This document shows, piece by piece, positions 18,984 to 26,070 of a stretch of 32,340 nt of DNA (position 1 is the stretch's first letter; every line of letters begins with the position of its first letter). Under the pieces are notes generated by a model. It was not told the origin of the DNA. It made no database searches and saw only the letters and a program-made list of their open reading frames with translations. The stretch comes from JANNYA01 sp031409855 (lineage in GTDB: Bacteria; Pseudomonadota; Gammaproteobacteria; Xanthomonadales; SZUA-5). The DNA lies in NCBI GenBank assembly GCA_031409855.1, contig JANNYA010000219.1, forward strand, positions 1 to 32,340, read 5' to 3'. Made by a program: the position numbers and the translations under genes.

Positions 18984-19581
18984 ATGACGGCACTAATCAC
19001 CACCGCAATCAACACCGAACTGCGCGAACTAATCAACAGCGCGTGCTGGCGCGTTAGTGCGGCGGTGAATGCCGAACAGAGTCAACTCTATTGGCGCATC
19101 GGCGCACGCATTAATGCCGAAGTGCTGGGCGGCGCGCGGGCGAATTATGGTGCGGCTGTGGTTGACCAGCTTGGTTTGCAGTTAAGCGCTGAGTTCGGGC
19201 GCGGATTTGAAGCCAAAAACTTACGGCGAATGATGAAATTTGCTGGGCTTTTTCCTGGCAGCTCAATTGTCGCATCACTGATGCGACAATTGAGCTGGAC
19301 ACATTTCTTGCAACTTTTGCCGATCAAAGACCCAACCGCCCGCGCATTTTTCGCGCAAATGGCGGTTGAGCATCGCTGGATGCGTACGCGAACTACGCGC
19401 GCAAATTGACCGAAAGCGCTACGAGCGCACGCAGCTCGCTAGTCCCAATGCCGATGTAGGCGACGCGCTAACTGAGATGACGCGCAAATTCGGCTGGTCG
19501 AAAAATGTGTTGATTCATCAAATTGAAAATCAAAGTTACGGAAAATCACTTTTAGGGCCGCGACTGTTGGAGAAGTTGTGA
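18984..19581 (+). pseudogene. Second DUF1016 gene, frameshifted and lacking nuclease domain
   Basis: The first frame (18984 to a stop at 19409) reads as a DUF1016 N-terminal domain: LYWRIGARINAEVL, NLRRMMKFAGLFP, IVASLMRQLSWTHF, MAVEHRW. After HRW the homology jumps to the neighbouring frame (SVRELRAQIDRKRYERTQLA...WSKNVLIHQIENQSYGKSLL), which runs to a TGA at 19579-19581. Removing one T at 19381 would restore tggagcgtacgc (W-S-V-R), the same motif as WSVR in the upstream copy. Even when repaired, the product would be about 199 aa and would lack the PD-(D/E)XK half. It starts 2 bp after the first DUF1016 gene. It is most likely a decayed tandem paralogue, but programmed frameshifting or a sequencing error remain possible. 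Confidence 0.8.
19259..19297. repeat. Intragenic palindrome in second DUF1016 copy
   Basis: The arms cagctcaattgtcgcatca (19259-19277) and its perfect reverse complement (19279-19297) flank a single C at 19278, giving 19-bp arms. The core covers the codons for IVASLMRQL, equivalent to the palindrome at 18207-18233. It is intact although the gene is frameshifted about 100 bp downstream. Confidence 0.95.
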
Positions 19582-19664
19582 GTGCGGCATTGAAGCCAGA
19601 CAATCAACACAAGCAAAATTTAAAGTACACGCTAAATACCAGCACCATTGACAAGGAATACACC

Positions 19665-19898
19665 ATGCTAGAACAACAAATCATCGCTGAGCTAAAGCAA
19701 ATTCCGGAACATAAATTGGCGGAAATTTATGACTTAATTCATTATTTTCGGATTGGCTTAGCGCATGAGAATCAGGTCAAGAAAATTCCAGACAGGCAGC
19801 CAGGAAGCCTTATGCGCTTAGGCAAGAGTCAAAATAAAACCTTTAGCATTCCTGATGACTTTAACGAGCCTTTGAATGATCTAAAGGAATACATGTAA
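19665..19898 (+). CDS. Small antitoxin-like protein (DUF2281-type), no toxin partner
   Basis: The 77-aa product starts MLEQQIIAELKQIPEHKLAEIYDLIHYF and ends FSIPDDFNEPLNDLKEYM. This is the layout of small DUF2281-type antitoxins: an N-terminal helical dimerisation part and an acidic DDF-x-EPL-x-D-x-KEYM tail that binds a PIN-type toxin. AAGGA sits 7-8 bases before ATG 19665. A longer GTG-initiated frame from 19578 exists but adds a low-complexity lead that overlaps the DUF1016 remnant. The partner toxin would normally begin at or just after the stop. Here only 74 bp remain before the converging protease gene, so the toxin is absent. It lies at the right edge of the restriction island. Confidence 0.6.
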   Translation: MLEQQIIAELKQIPEHKLAEIYDLIHYFRIGLAHENQVKKIPDRQPGSLMRLGKSQNKTFSIPDDFNEPLNDLKEYM

Positions 19899-19972
19899 TG
19901 AATTCAAATTCAATTGGTCGTGAACCGGTGACAAAGACAGCCAGATCAGATATCCAGTTAAACGCGCATCAC

Positions 19973-21586
19973 CTACCAAGCCCGACTATTTGGTGCCGTT
20001 TGCCCCGCGTCATTGCGAAAGCTAGATCTCAAATTACGCTGATTCGCGGTGCCATCGCGGCGTTTGATCTCCAGCACAATCGGCGTTAGCTCGGCCACTT
20101 GCGCGTCGATGCGGGCGCGTTCGTAATAGGTCAATGACGGCCCTTGCGCGATCATATTGAGCTGGCTGAGCGCATCTTCAAGCGCACCGCGTAGCGCGGT
20201 CGCACGCGCATAAGCTTCGCCGGCGCGAATTTCGTCGCCACTGAGCTGATAGGCCCGGCCCAGCGCCTCAAAAAGTGCTGGATCAGAATCAAATGCGGTG
20301 ACCAATTCGCGCAAGATCGCCAATGCGCTAACCGCGTCACGCTGGGTACCCAGATCAATCAGCGCCTGCGCGTAGCTGGCACCCACGACGCGATGCTTAG
20401 GATAGTTTTTCATCAGCTTAGCGAATTGCGCGCGCCAAGCGGGCTGGTTTTTGGCGTTTACTTCAATCTCGGCGCTCAGCAGCGCGCGCACCAGCTTAAG
20501 TTCAGTGGTATCAGGCAGCAAAGCCGCGAGTTCTTTCGCGCGATTGATATCGCCCGCACGCGCGCTGGCGAGGGCAAAGCCATAGTTAATCGGCGCGCTG
20601 CTGGCGCCGCGCGCGCTGATCGCGTCCAGGTAATAGCGCTTTAACAGCGTCGCGTCGCTGGATTTAATGACGCGCACCCGCTCACGCATGAGTTGGAAAA
20701 CTATGTCGCGCTGCACCACCGGCTGATCCAAAAGCTGCGCTGCGCGGGATTTTGCTTCGGCAATGCGCGTCACTGAAATCGGGTGCGTTTGCAGATATTG
20801 CGGCACTTGTGAGCCGCCGCTGGAACGAAATGTGGACTGCATCCGCGCGAACATGCCGCTCATCGCAGTAATGTCGAAACCGGCTTTTTTCAGCGTTTGA
20901 ATGCCAATGCGGTCGGCTTCAAATTCATTGTCACGGGTAAAATTAATTTGCAGCTGCTGCATCAGCGCGCTGCCGCCAATCAACGCGGCTTCAATTGGAT
21001 CAATCGATTCGGGGTTTCTACGGTCATAGCCGTTGGAATTGTTCTTAGACGCCGCCGCCGCAGCGACGACAGCTAACGTGCCCAACATCACCGGCAAACT
21101 TGCTTTTTTCGCGCGTTCGAGCGCACGAACCGTATGTTTTTGTGTCACGTGCGCCGCTTCATGCGCAAGCACGGCCGCCAGTTCGCTTTCATTGCCAGCA
21201 CGCATCAATAAGCCTGTGTGCACGGCAATTAGGCCGCCTGGCACCGCAAAGGCATTAAAATTCTCGTCATTGAGCAGCACAAAAGTAAAATTCTGATCCG
21301 GCGCTGAACTCGCTTCTGCCAAGCGCGTCCCCAAAGTCCGCAGATATTCATCGACCTGTGGATCCTCAACAAGCACCCCGGCGTTACGCATTTGCCGCAA
21401 AACCGATAAGCCGTAGTAATACTCGTCCAACTCGCTCACACCGGCATTGGCGGAGCGGCCAAAATCGGGCAGATCGAACTCTTTTGCAGCAATGTCACCA
21501 AAAACACTGACCAACGCGGCAGACAGGGCGATGGCTTTCATGCGTAGGGAAGGCGCGCGCAGCGCCAATATCGAATTAGTTTTCAT
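19973..21586 (-). CDS. Periplasmic M48 metalloprotease with C-terminal helical repeats (BepA-like)
   Basis: The 537-aa protein has an N-terminal signal sequence (~16-34, MKAIALSAALVSVFG). An M48 zinc protease domain follows, with HEAAH at 142-146 and the downstream NEFEADRIG that supplies the third ligand Glu. The C-terminal half is rich in alanine helices of TPR type (AKELAALLPD, ALFEALGRAYQLSGDEIRAGEAYARATALRGAL). This matches the BepA/YfgC family, which checks outer-membrane protein and LptD assembly in the periplasm. The start at 21586 is used here. Met17 would give a more typical signal peptide, and neither start has a clear ribosome site. It is divergent from the Tus-like gene, with 39 bp between the starts. 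Confidence 0.87.
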   Translation of the reverse strand: MKTNSILALRAPSLRMKAIALSAALVSVFGDIAAKEFDLPDFGRSANAGVSELDEYYYGLSVLRQMRNAGVLVEDPQVDEYLRTLGTRLAEASSAPDQNFTFVLLNDENFNAFAVPGGLIAVHTGLLMRAGNESELAAVLAHEAAHVTQKHTVRALERAKKASLPVMLGTLAVVAAAAASKNNSNGYDRRNPESIDPIEAALIGGSALMQQLQINFTRDNEFEADRIGIQTLKKAGFDITAMSGMFARMQSTFRSSGGSQVPQYLQTHPISVTRIAEAKSRAAQLLDQPVVQRDIVFQLMRERVRVIKSSDATLLKRYYLDAISARGASSAPINYGFALASARAGDINRAKELAALLPDTTELKLVRALLSAEIEVNAKNQPAWRAQFAKLMKNYPKHRVVGASYAQALIDLGTQRDAVSALAILRELVTAFDSDPALFEALGRAYQLSGDEIRAGEAYARATALRGALEDALSQLNMIAQGPSLTYYERARIDAQVAELTPIVLEIKRRDGTANQRNLRSSFRNDAGQTAPNSRAW

Positions 21587-21625
21587 GGCGATAAGCTACA
21601 CCAAATCGTCGCAGGCGCTGTTAAC

Positions 21626-22243
21626 GTGAACTCAACCTATTTTTTTATCGACTTTGCCAAACAAGCGGAGGAATACGCGCAGCTAAAGATTCAGAAAACC
21701 GTTGATTTTATTGGGCTGTATGGCAATGCCTCGATCTTGGCTGGCGCTGAACTAAATGGCGAAAATGCAGAAATTTGGCAGACGCTGTCGCGCCACGTGG
21801 AAGTTTACGCCTGCCCTTCGGCAGCACGGCGACGTGGCATCGAAATGGCACAAACAGCGTCGCCGCGCGCCGGACTACGCTGGCTCAGCCTTGCCAGCAT
21901 GTTGGAACGGATGCAGCGCAAAGACGGCGAACCGCGCGCAATTGGCGTTTGCTTAACCAACGATTCCGATTTGGCGCGCGTGGAAGCCTTGGAACTTTGT
22001 TTAGCCGCGCTTGCCTTGGACTTTGATGTGCAATTAAGTTTGCGCGGCCCAGGAATTTTAGGCTTGCAGCGCTCGCGTGGGCGCGTGGGCGCGAAGGGTT
22101 ACACAAGTCTGGCGATGTTTGGTTTGCCGCATGCCTTGATTGCGGCAGCGGAAATTGCCGAAATTCAGCTTTTACCAGATGCGCTGACCGTGCCATGGCA
22201 AGTTGGCATCGCGGTGCCGGTGCCGCTCATGTTTGAGTTTTAG
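21626..22243 (+). CDS. DsrE-superfamily protein, probable TusD-TusC fusion
   Basis: The 205-aa product shows no transmembrane segment. The N-terminal half (~15-100) reads like TusD: GLYGNASILAG, EIWQTLSRHVEVYACPSAARRRGI with a conserved-position Cys63, then GLRWLSLASMLERM. The C-terminal half (~104-205) reads like TusC: a strand, LARVEALELCLAALALDFDVQLSLRGPGI, YTSLAMFGLPHALIAAAEI, and a short ending LMFEF. In E. coli, TusD and TusC are separate subunits of the TusBCD sulfur relay for tRNA 2-thiouridine. Here they seem to be on one chain, and no TusB, TusE or TusA is adjacent. The call rests on motif resemblance only. Start is GTG 21626. Confidence 0.5.
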   Translation: MNSTYFFIDFAKQAEEYAQLKIQKTVDFIGLYGNASILAGAELNGENAEIWQTLSRHVEVYACPSAARRRGIEMAQTASPRAGLRWLSLASMLERMQRKDGEPRAIGVCLTNDSDLARVEALELCLAALALDFDVQLSLRGPGILGLQRSRGRVGAKGYTSLAMFGLPHALIAAAEIAEIQLLPDALTVPWQVGIAVPVPLMFEF

Positions 22244-22455
22244 TCAACTTGAAGTTGAACAGCGCTAGTTAGAAAACTACCGCGCGGAATTCGTATGGTT
22301 AATACCGACGGTTGGCAGTACTAAACCGAAGCGTGTTGGGATAAAGCAGACGTAAACTTGCATTTGCTTATCACAGCACAGTTTCAACATAGCACTGTTA
22401 GAACGACGTGCTAGGCAATAGAGTATCGGCTCCAAAATTACAAAGCGCGCGCTCA

Positions 22456-25050
22456 ATGTCCAACACCGTACTGCGGGCGCTAAGCGCTGGCTGCATTTTA
22501 GGCCTCGGTTGCGCAGTTGGCACCGGAATTCAATTCTCGGCAGCAAAAATAAACAAGGAAGCCTACTTGGGCCCGTATTGGGCATCACGTGCCAGCTATC
22601 CCACCGGGCAATTTAACCCCCAATGGCAGCGCGCAGCCATTGCACAAGCGGCGTTGGTTCCTGAAGGCCTGCCCGCAGGCAGTGATTTGACCCGCACGAA
22701 CGCAAGTGTTAACGCATTGAGCCCAACCGCATTCACCGCACTTGGGCCCCGCCCGCTGGGCAGCTTGACGAACTCGGTCGCCGGGCGCACCAACGTTGTT
22801 ATCAGCCACCCGACCAATCCGGCGATTGCCTGGATGGGCTCGGACGGCGGCGGCATTTGGAAAACCACGAACTGCTGCACGGCGGCAACGGAATGGAAAA
22901 TAAAAACCGATTTGCCGCAAATTCAAAATAGCGCGATCAGCGATATGACGATGGACCCAAACAATCCGGACGTGCTCTACGCCGCCACCGGCGATTTGCG
23001 CTTTGGTTCGTTTTCCTTCGGCAGCAATGGGGTGCTGAAAAGCGTCGACGGCGGTGAAAGCTGGACGGTTAAAGGCGAAGCCGAATTCAATCCCTTCTAT
23101 CCGCCGTCGGCGAATGGCTTTCCGCAATATCAAGCCATCGGGCAAGTCAAGGTTGACCCAAATAACAGCAGCAATATCGTTGTTGGCACCAAAACCGGGC
23201 TGTATTTAAGCTACAACGGCGGCGACAGCTGGGCCGGGCCGTGTTTGTCGAACGCGTTTGCTAGTCAGCGCCAGGACACCACCGGCATTGTGCTGCGTGA
23301 CCTAGGCACGAATACTGAAATTATCGCAGCGATCGGTACGCGTGCCTTTGAAACCACGGTGCAGCCTAATCTAAATCAAAACGGCGCGAACGGCATTTAT
23401 AAAGGCAGCCTGCCCGCCAGCGGCTGCCCGGTCGACTTCGCGCTGATCAGCCGCCCCGACAATGGCTGGCCGGTGGGCACCGGCAGCGGTATTGCCATCG
23501 CTGCGGTGGGTGATCCCAACTTAAATCCGATTGGGCGGATTGATATTGCGATGGCGCCGACGAATTCCAATGTGCTGTATGCGCAAGTTGCGCGGCCAAA
23601 TCGTGCGTCGCCTGACATTCTGGGCGTGTGGCGTTCTGACAACGGTGGCACATCTTGGACGCAAGCCACGGTCGGCACCATTTCCGGCTCCGGCAGGCAA
23701 AGCTGGTATAACGCGGGTTTGATGGTTTCCCCTGTGGATGCAAGCGTTGTTTGGTTAAGCGCGCTCAATACCTTTCGCTCCACTACCGGCGGCAGCGGGT
23801 TTGCTGCGGTAGCCTCGGCACCACACGTCGATCATCACGCGCGCAGCTATGTTGCGAATAACCCAGATCAAGTCCTGATTGGTACCGATGGCGGCGTTTA
23901 TTACAGCGCCAATGCACGAGCGGCAGCACCGACGTGGCTGTCGCTCAACGCAAGTCTAAACACTATTGAATTTTACTCTGGTGGTATCTCGGAAAATTTC
24001 AATACCGCCGCAACTGCGTCTGCTGTTGGCGGCGCGCAAGATAATGCGTGCATGGTTTCAAATTGGAGCGCCGGTAATTTTGCGCCACAGCTTTGGAATA
24101 TTCGAAACGACGGGTTCGACGGCTTTTCCTCCACCATTGAACCAATCCTTGGCCAACGTTGGTACTACTCCAGCCAAAATGGCGCGATTGTGGTGAGTTC
24201 GACCGCGCAAGGCACTGGCGCGCAATCGGCGCAACCGAGCGGCTGGGGCGCGGATCGCAAAAGTTTCTTGACCCAGTTTGATCTATATCGATTCGGCAAC
24301 GAAAACACAGGCTGCCCAGCCGCCACCGGATGCGGGCGCATTATCACCGGCAGCTATCGCGTTTGGGAAAGCACCACCGGCGGCGTGCCGACCACAAGCT
24401 ATGTCGCGAACAGCCCGGATTTGACCAAGGGCACGCTGGCGGATCGCTCCTTTATCAACCAAGTTGCCTACAGCTATTCCACGCCGAACCAAGCCATTGC
24501 GGGCACCAATGATGGCAACGTCTGGCTCGGCTTCAATATGGGCTTAGGCACCACCGAATCGGCGACCTGGGTGAATTTAACCAATAGCAACACCATTTTG
24601 CCGAATCGCCCGATTATGGATGTGATCACCGACGCTAGCGATCCGCTGATTGGCTATGCAGTCGCGGGCGGCTTTGATCAAAACACCCCGGCCACGCCAG
24701 GCCACGTATTTCGCTATGTCTGCAGCGCCAACTGCGCCAGCTTTGTCTGGCGCGATATCAGCGGCAATTTGCCGAACATTCCCGCGAACAGCGTGATGAC
24801 CAATCCAAACCGGCTCAATCAAGTGTTCGTCGGCACCGATTGGGGCCTGTATTTTACCGATGACGCCAGCGCAACACCCGTGGTTTGGCGCAAGCACTCG
24901 GGCCTGCCGAACGTAATGATTTGGGATTTGACCATTGATCGCGGCGCAACAGCACTTGCCGTTTGGACGCGCTCACGCGGCGCATGGGCCGCACCTTTGC
25001 CACTACAACCGAATGTCGACACACTTTTTATCGACGGCTTCGAGATTTAA
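22456..25050 (+). CDS. Secreted BNR/sortilin-like beta-propeller protein with LFIDGFE-type tail
   Basis: The 864-aa product starts with a signal sequence (MSNTVLRALSAGCILGLGCAVG). It is then a chain of BNR/Asp-box blades: GSDGGGIWKTTN, LKSVDGGESWTV, LSYNGGDSWAG, WRSDNGGTSWTQ. These alternate with VDPNNSSNIVVGT-like strands, as in sortilin/VPS10-type and sialidase-type propellers. No sialidase catalytic residues can be assigned, so a binding or structural role is as likely as hydrolysis. The last residues, VDTLFIDGFEI, form a short conserved-looking tail of the kind I associate with secreted proteins of Lysobacterales. ATG 22456 is chosen over GTG 22408 because the signal peptide begins there. 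The 212 bp upstream hold no obvious gene. Confidence 0.75.
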   Translation: MSNTVLRALSAGCILGLGCAVGTGIQFSAAKINKEAYLGPYWASRASYPTGQFNPQWQRAAIAQAALVPEGLPAGSDLTRTNASVNALSPTAFTALGPRPLGSLTNSVAGRTNVVISHPTNPAIAWMGSDGGGIWKTTNCCTAATEWKIKTDLPQIQNSAISDMTMDPNNPDVLYAATGDLRFGSFSFGSNGVLKSVDGGESWTVKGEAEFNPFYPPSANGFPQYQAIGQVKVDPNNSSNIVVGTKTGLYLSYNGGDSWAGPCLSNAFASQRQDTTGIVLRDLGTNTEIIAAIGTRAFETTVQPNLNQNGANGIYKGSLPASGCPVDFALISRPDNGWPVGTGSGIAIAAVGDPNLNPIGRIDIAMAPTNSNVLYAQVARPNRASPDILGVWRSDNGGTSWTQATVGTISGSGRQSWYNAGLMVSPVDASVVWLSALNTFRSTTGGSGFAAVASAPHVDHHARSYVANNPDQVLIGTDGGVYYSANARAAAPTWLSLNASLNTIEFYSGGISENFNTAATASAVGGAQDNACMVSNWSAGNFAPQLWNIRNDGFDGFSSTIEPILGQRWYYSSQNGAIVVSSTAQGTGAQSAQPSGWGADRKSFLTQFDLYRFGNENTGCPAATGCGRIITGSYRVWESTTGGVPTTSYVANSPDLTKGTLADRSFINQVAYSYSTPNQAIAGTNDGNVWLGFNMGLGTTESATWVNLTNSNTILPNRPIMDVITDASDPLIGYAVAGGFDQNTPATPGHVFRYVCSANCASFVWRDISGNLPNIPANSVMTNPNRLNQVFVGTDWGLYFTDDASATPVVWRKHSGLPNVMIWDLTIDRGATALAVWTRSRGAWAAPLPLQPNVDTLFIDGFEI

Positions 25051-25108
25051 CACACGCCTGATTTAACGCACGCCAGAATTTGACGAACACCAGACTTGCA
25101 GCGACTAC

Positions 25109-25140
25109 AAACGCCCCTTACTCTCAGGGGCGTTTTTTTT
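25109..25140 (+). terminator. Rho-independent terminator
   Basis: The stem aaacgcccct (25109-25118) / aggggcgttt (25126-25135) with loop tactctc is followed by a T-run to 25140. This is the clearest intrinsic terminator in the window. It ends the propeller transcript and lies only 7 bp before the metF start codon. A TTGACG at 25080-25085 is the only -35-like box nearby, and no good -10 accompanies it. Confidence 0.92.
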
Positions 25141-25147
25141 GGTTGTA

Positions 25148-26005
25148 ATGCTCATGGATCACGTTGCACTTAGTTTTGAATTTTTCCCGCCGAAAACCGA
25201 CGAGCAGCGCGGGCTATTGCATAAAAGCGTACCGAAACTCAAAGTTTTTGCGCCCGAATACGTCAGCGTTACCTTTGGTGCCGGTGGCTCGACTTTGGAT
25301 TACACCGTCGACACCGTCAGCACGTTGAAAAGTCAATATGGATTAGAAGCCGCGCCACATCTGAGCTGTATGGGCGGCACCCGCGCCGAAATCAAACGGC
25401 TACTCGATACCTATGTCCAAATGGGCTGCAAACGCATCGTCGCGCTGCGCGGTGATATGCCCTCAGGCATGGCCAGCAGCGGCGATTTTAGCTACGCGGC
25501 GGAACTGGTGAGCTACATCCGGCGCGAACACGGCGATCATTTTCATATTGAAGTCGCTGCTTACCCAGAATTCCACCCGCAGGCAGAAAGCGCAGATGCG
25601 GATTTGACGCATTTTGTCGACAAAATTAACGCCGGGGCCGACGCGGCGATCACGCAGTATTTTTTCAATGCCGATGCCTATTTCCATTTTCTCGATGATG
25701 TGACCGCGCGCGGCGTGACCGTGCCGATTGTGCCCGGGATTATGCCGATCGGCAATTTTTCCCAACTCAAGCGTTTTTCCGACATGTGCGGCACCGAAAT
25801 TCCGCGCTGGCTGACCAAACGTATGATTGGCTTCGGTGACGATGCCGAAAGCGTGCGTGATTATGGTGCCGATGTGGTGGCTGAACTATGCGATCAGCTG
25901 GTCGGCGGCGGTGTAGAAGCCCTGCACTTTTATACCCTGAACCGTGCCAAGGCGAGTTTGGACGTACTGGAACGTTTGGGTATCAAGCCAAAGCGCCCGC
26001 TATGA
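25148..26005 (+). CDS. metF: 5,10-methylenetetrahydrofolate reductase
   Basis: The FAD enzyme reduces methylene-THF to 5-methyl-THF, the methyl donor for methionine synthesis. The ~285-aa product has the family motifs in order: SFEFFPPKTDEQ at the N-terminus, SVTFGAGGSTLDYTVDTV, PHLSCMGGTRAEI, CKRIVALRGDMP, AAYPEFHP, AITQYFFNADAYFHFLDD and VPIVPGIMPIGNFSQL. ATG 25148 or ATG 25154 could be the start. A TTG start at 25139 would overlap the terminator and is unlikely. No ribosome site decides between them. It leads an operon in which every junction overlaps by four bases. The intrinsic terminator directly before it leaves almost no room for a promoter and leader. Confidence 0.95.
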   Translation: MLMDHVALSFEFFPPKTDEQRGLLHKSVPKLKVFAPEYVSVTFGAGGSTLDYTVDTVSTLKSQYGLEAAPHLSCMGGTRAEIKRLLDTYVQMGCKRIVALRGDMPSGMASSGDFSYAAELVSYIRREHGDHFHIEVAAYPEFHPQAESADADLTHFVDKINAGADAAITQYFFNADAYFHFLDDVTARGVTVPIVPGIMPIGNFSQLKRFSDMCGTEIPRWLTKRMIGFGDDAESVRDYGADVVAELCDQLVGGGVEALHFYTLNRAKASLDVLERLGIKPKRPL

Positions 26006-26070
26006 AACAAATGTATAAAGCCCGCTGCCCCCATTGCCCCCGTAGCCATCAGACACGCCAGCCACTGTGA
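26002..26070 (+). CDS. 22-codon ORF bridging metF and cbpA
   Basis: This short frame (MKQMYKARCPHCPRSHQTRQPL) starts with an ATG overlapping the metF stop (ATGA). It ends with a TGA overlapping the GTG start of the J-domain gene (GTGA). It contains C-P-H-C and is basic. The simplest role is a translational bridge that lets ribosomes pass from metF to the chaperone gene. A real metal-binding micropeptide is possible. Chance is not excluded for so short a frame, but the double four-base overlap repeats the style of the other junctions in this operon. Confidence 0.35.
   Translation: MKQMYKARCPHCPRSHQTRQPL

Noticed and set aside
19898..20089. Possible toxin frame directly after the antitoxin-like gene
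   Set aside because: The 63-codon frame has no PIN or RelE-like features, and its second half is antisense to the conserved end of the M48 protease gene.
22244..22258. Palindrome tcaactt-g-aagttga right after the Tus-like gene
   Set aside because: The arms are only 7 bp with no T-tract or second copy seen; too short to call a site.
25051..25147. Possible SAM or SAH riboswitch ahead of metF
   Set aside because: Only a simple terminator hairpin with a 7-base loop is present; I could not find the conserved core elements of either riboswitch class.
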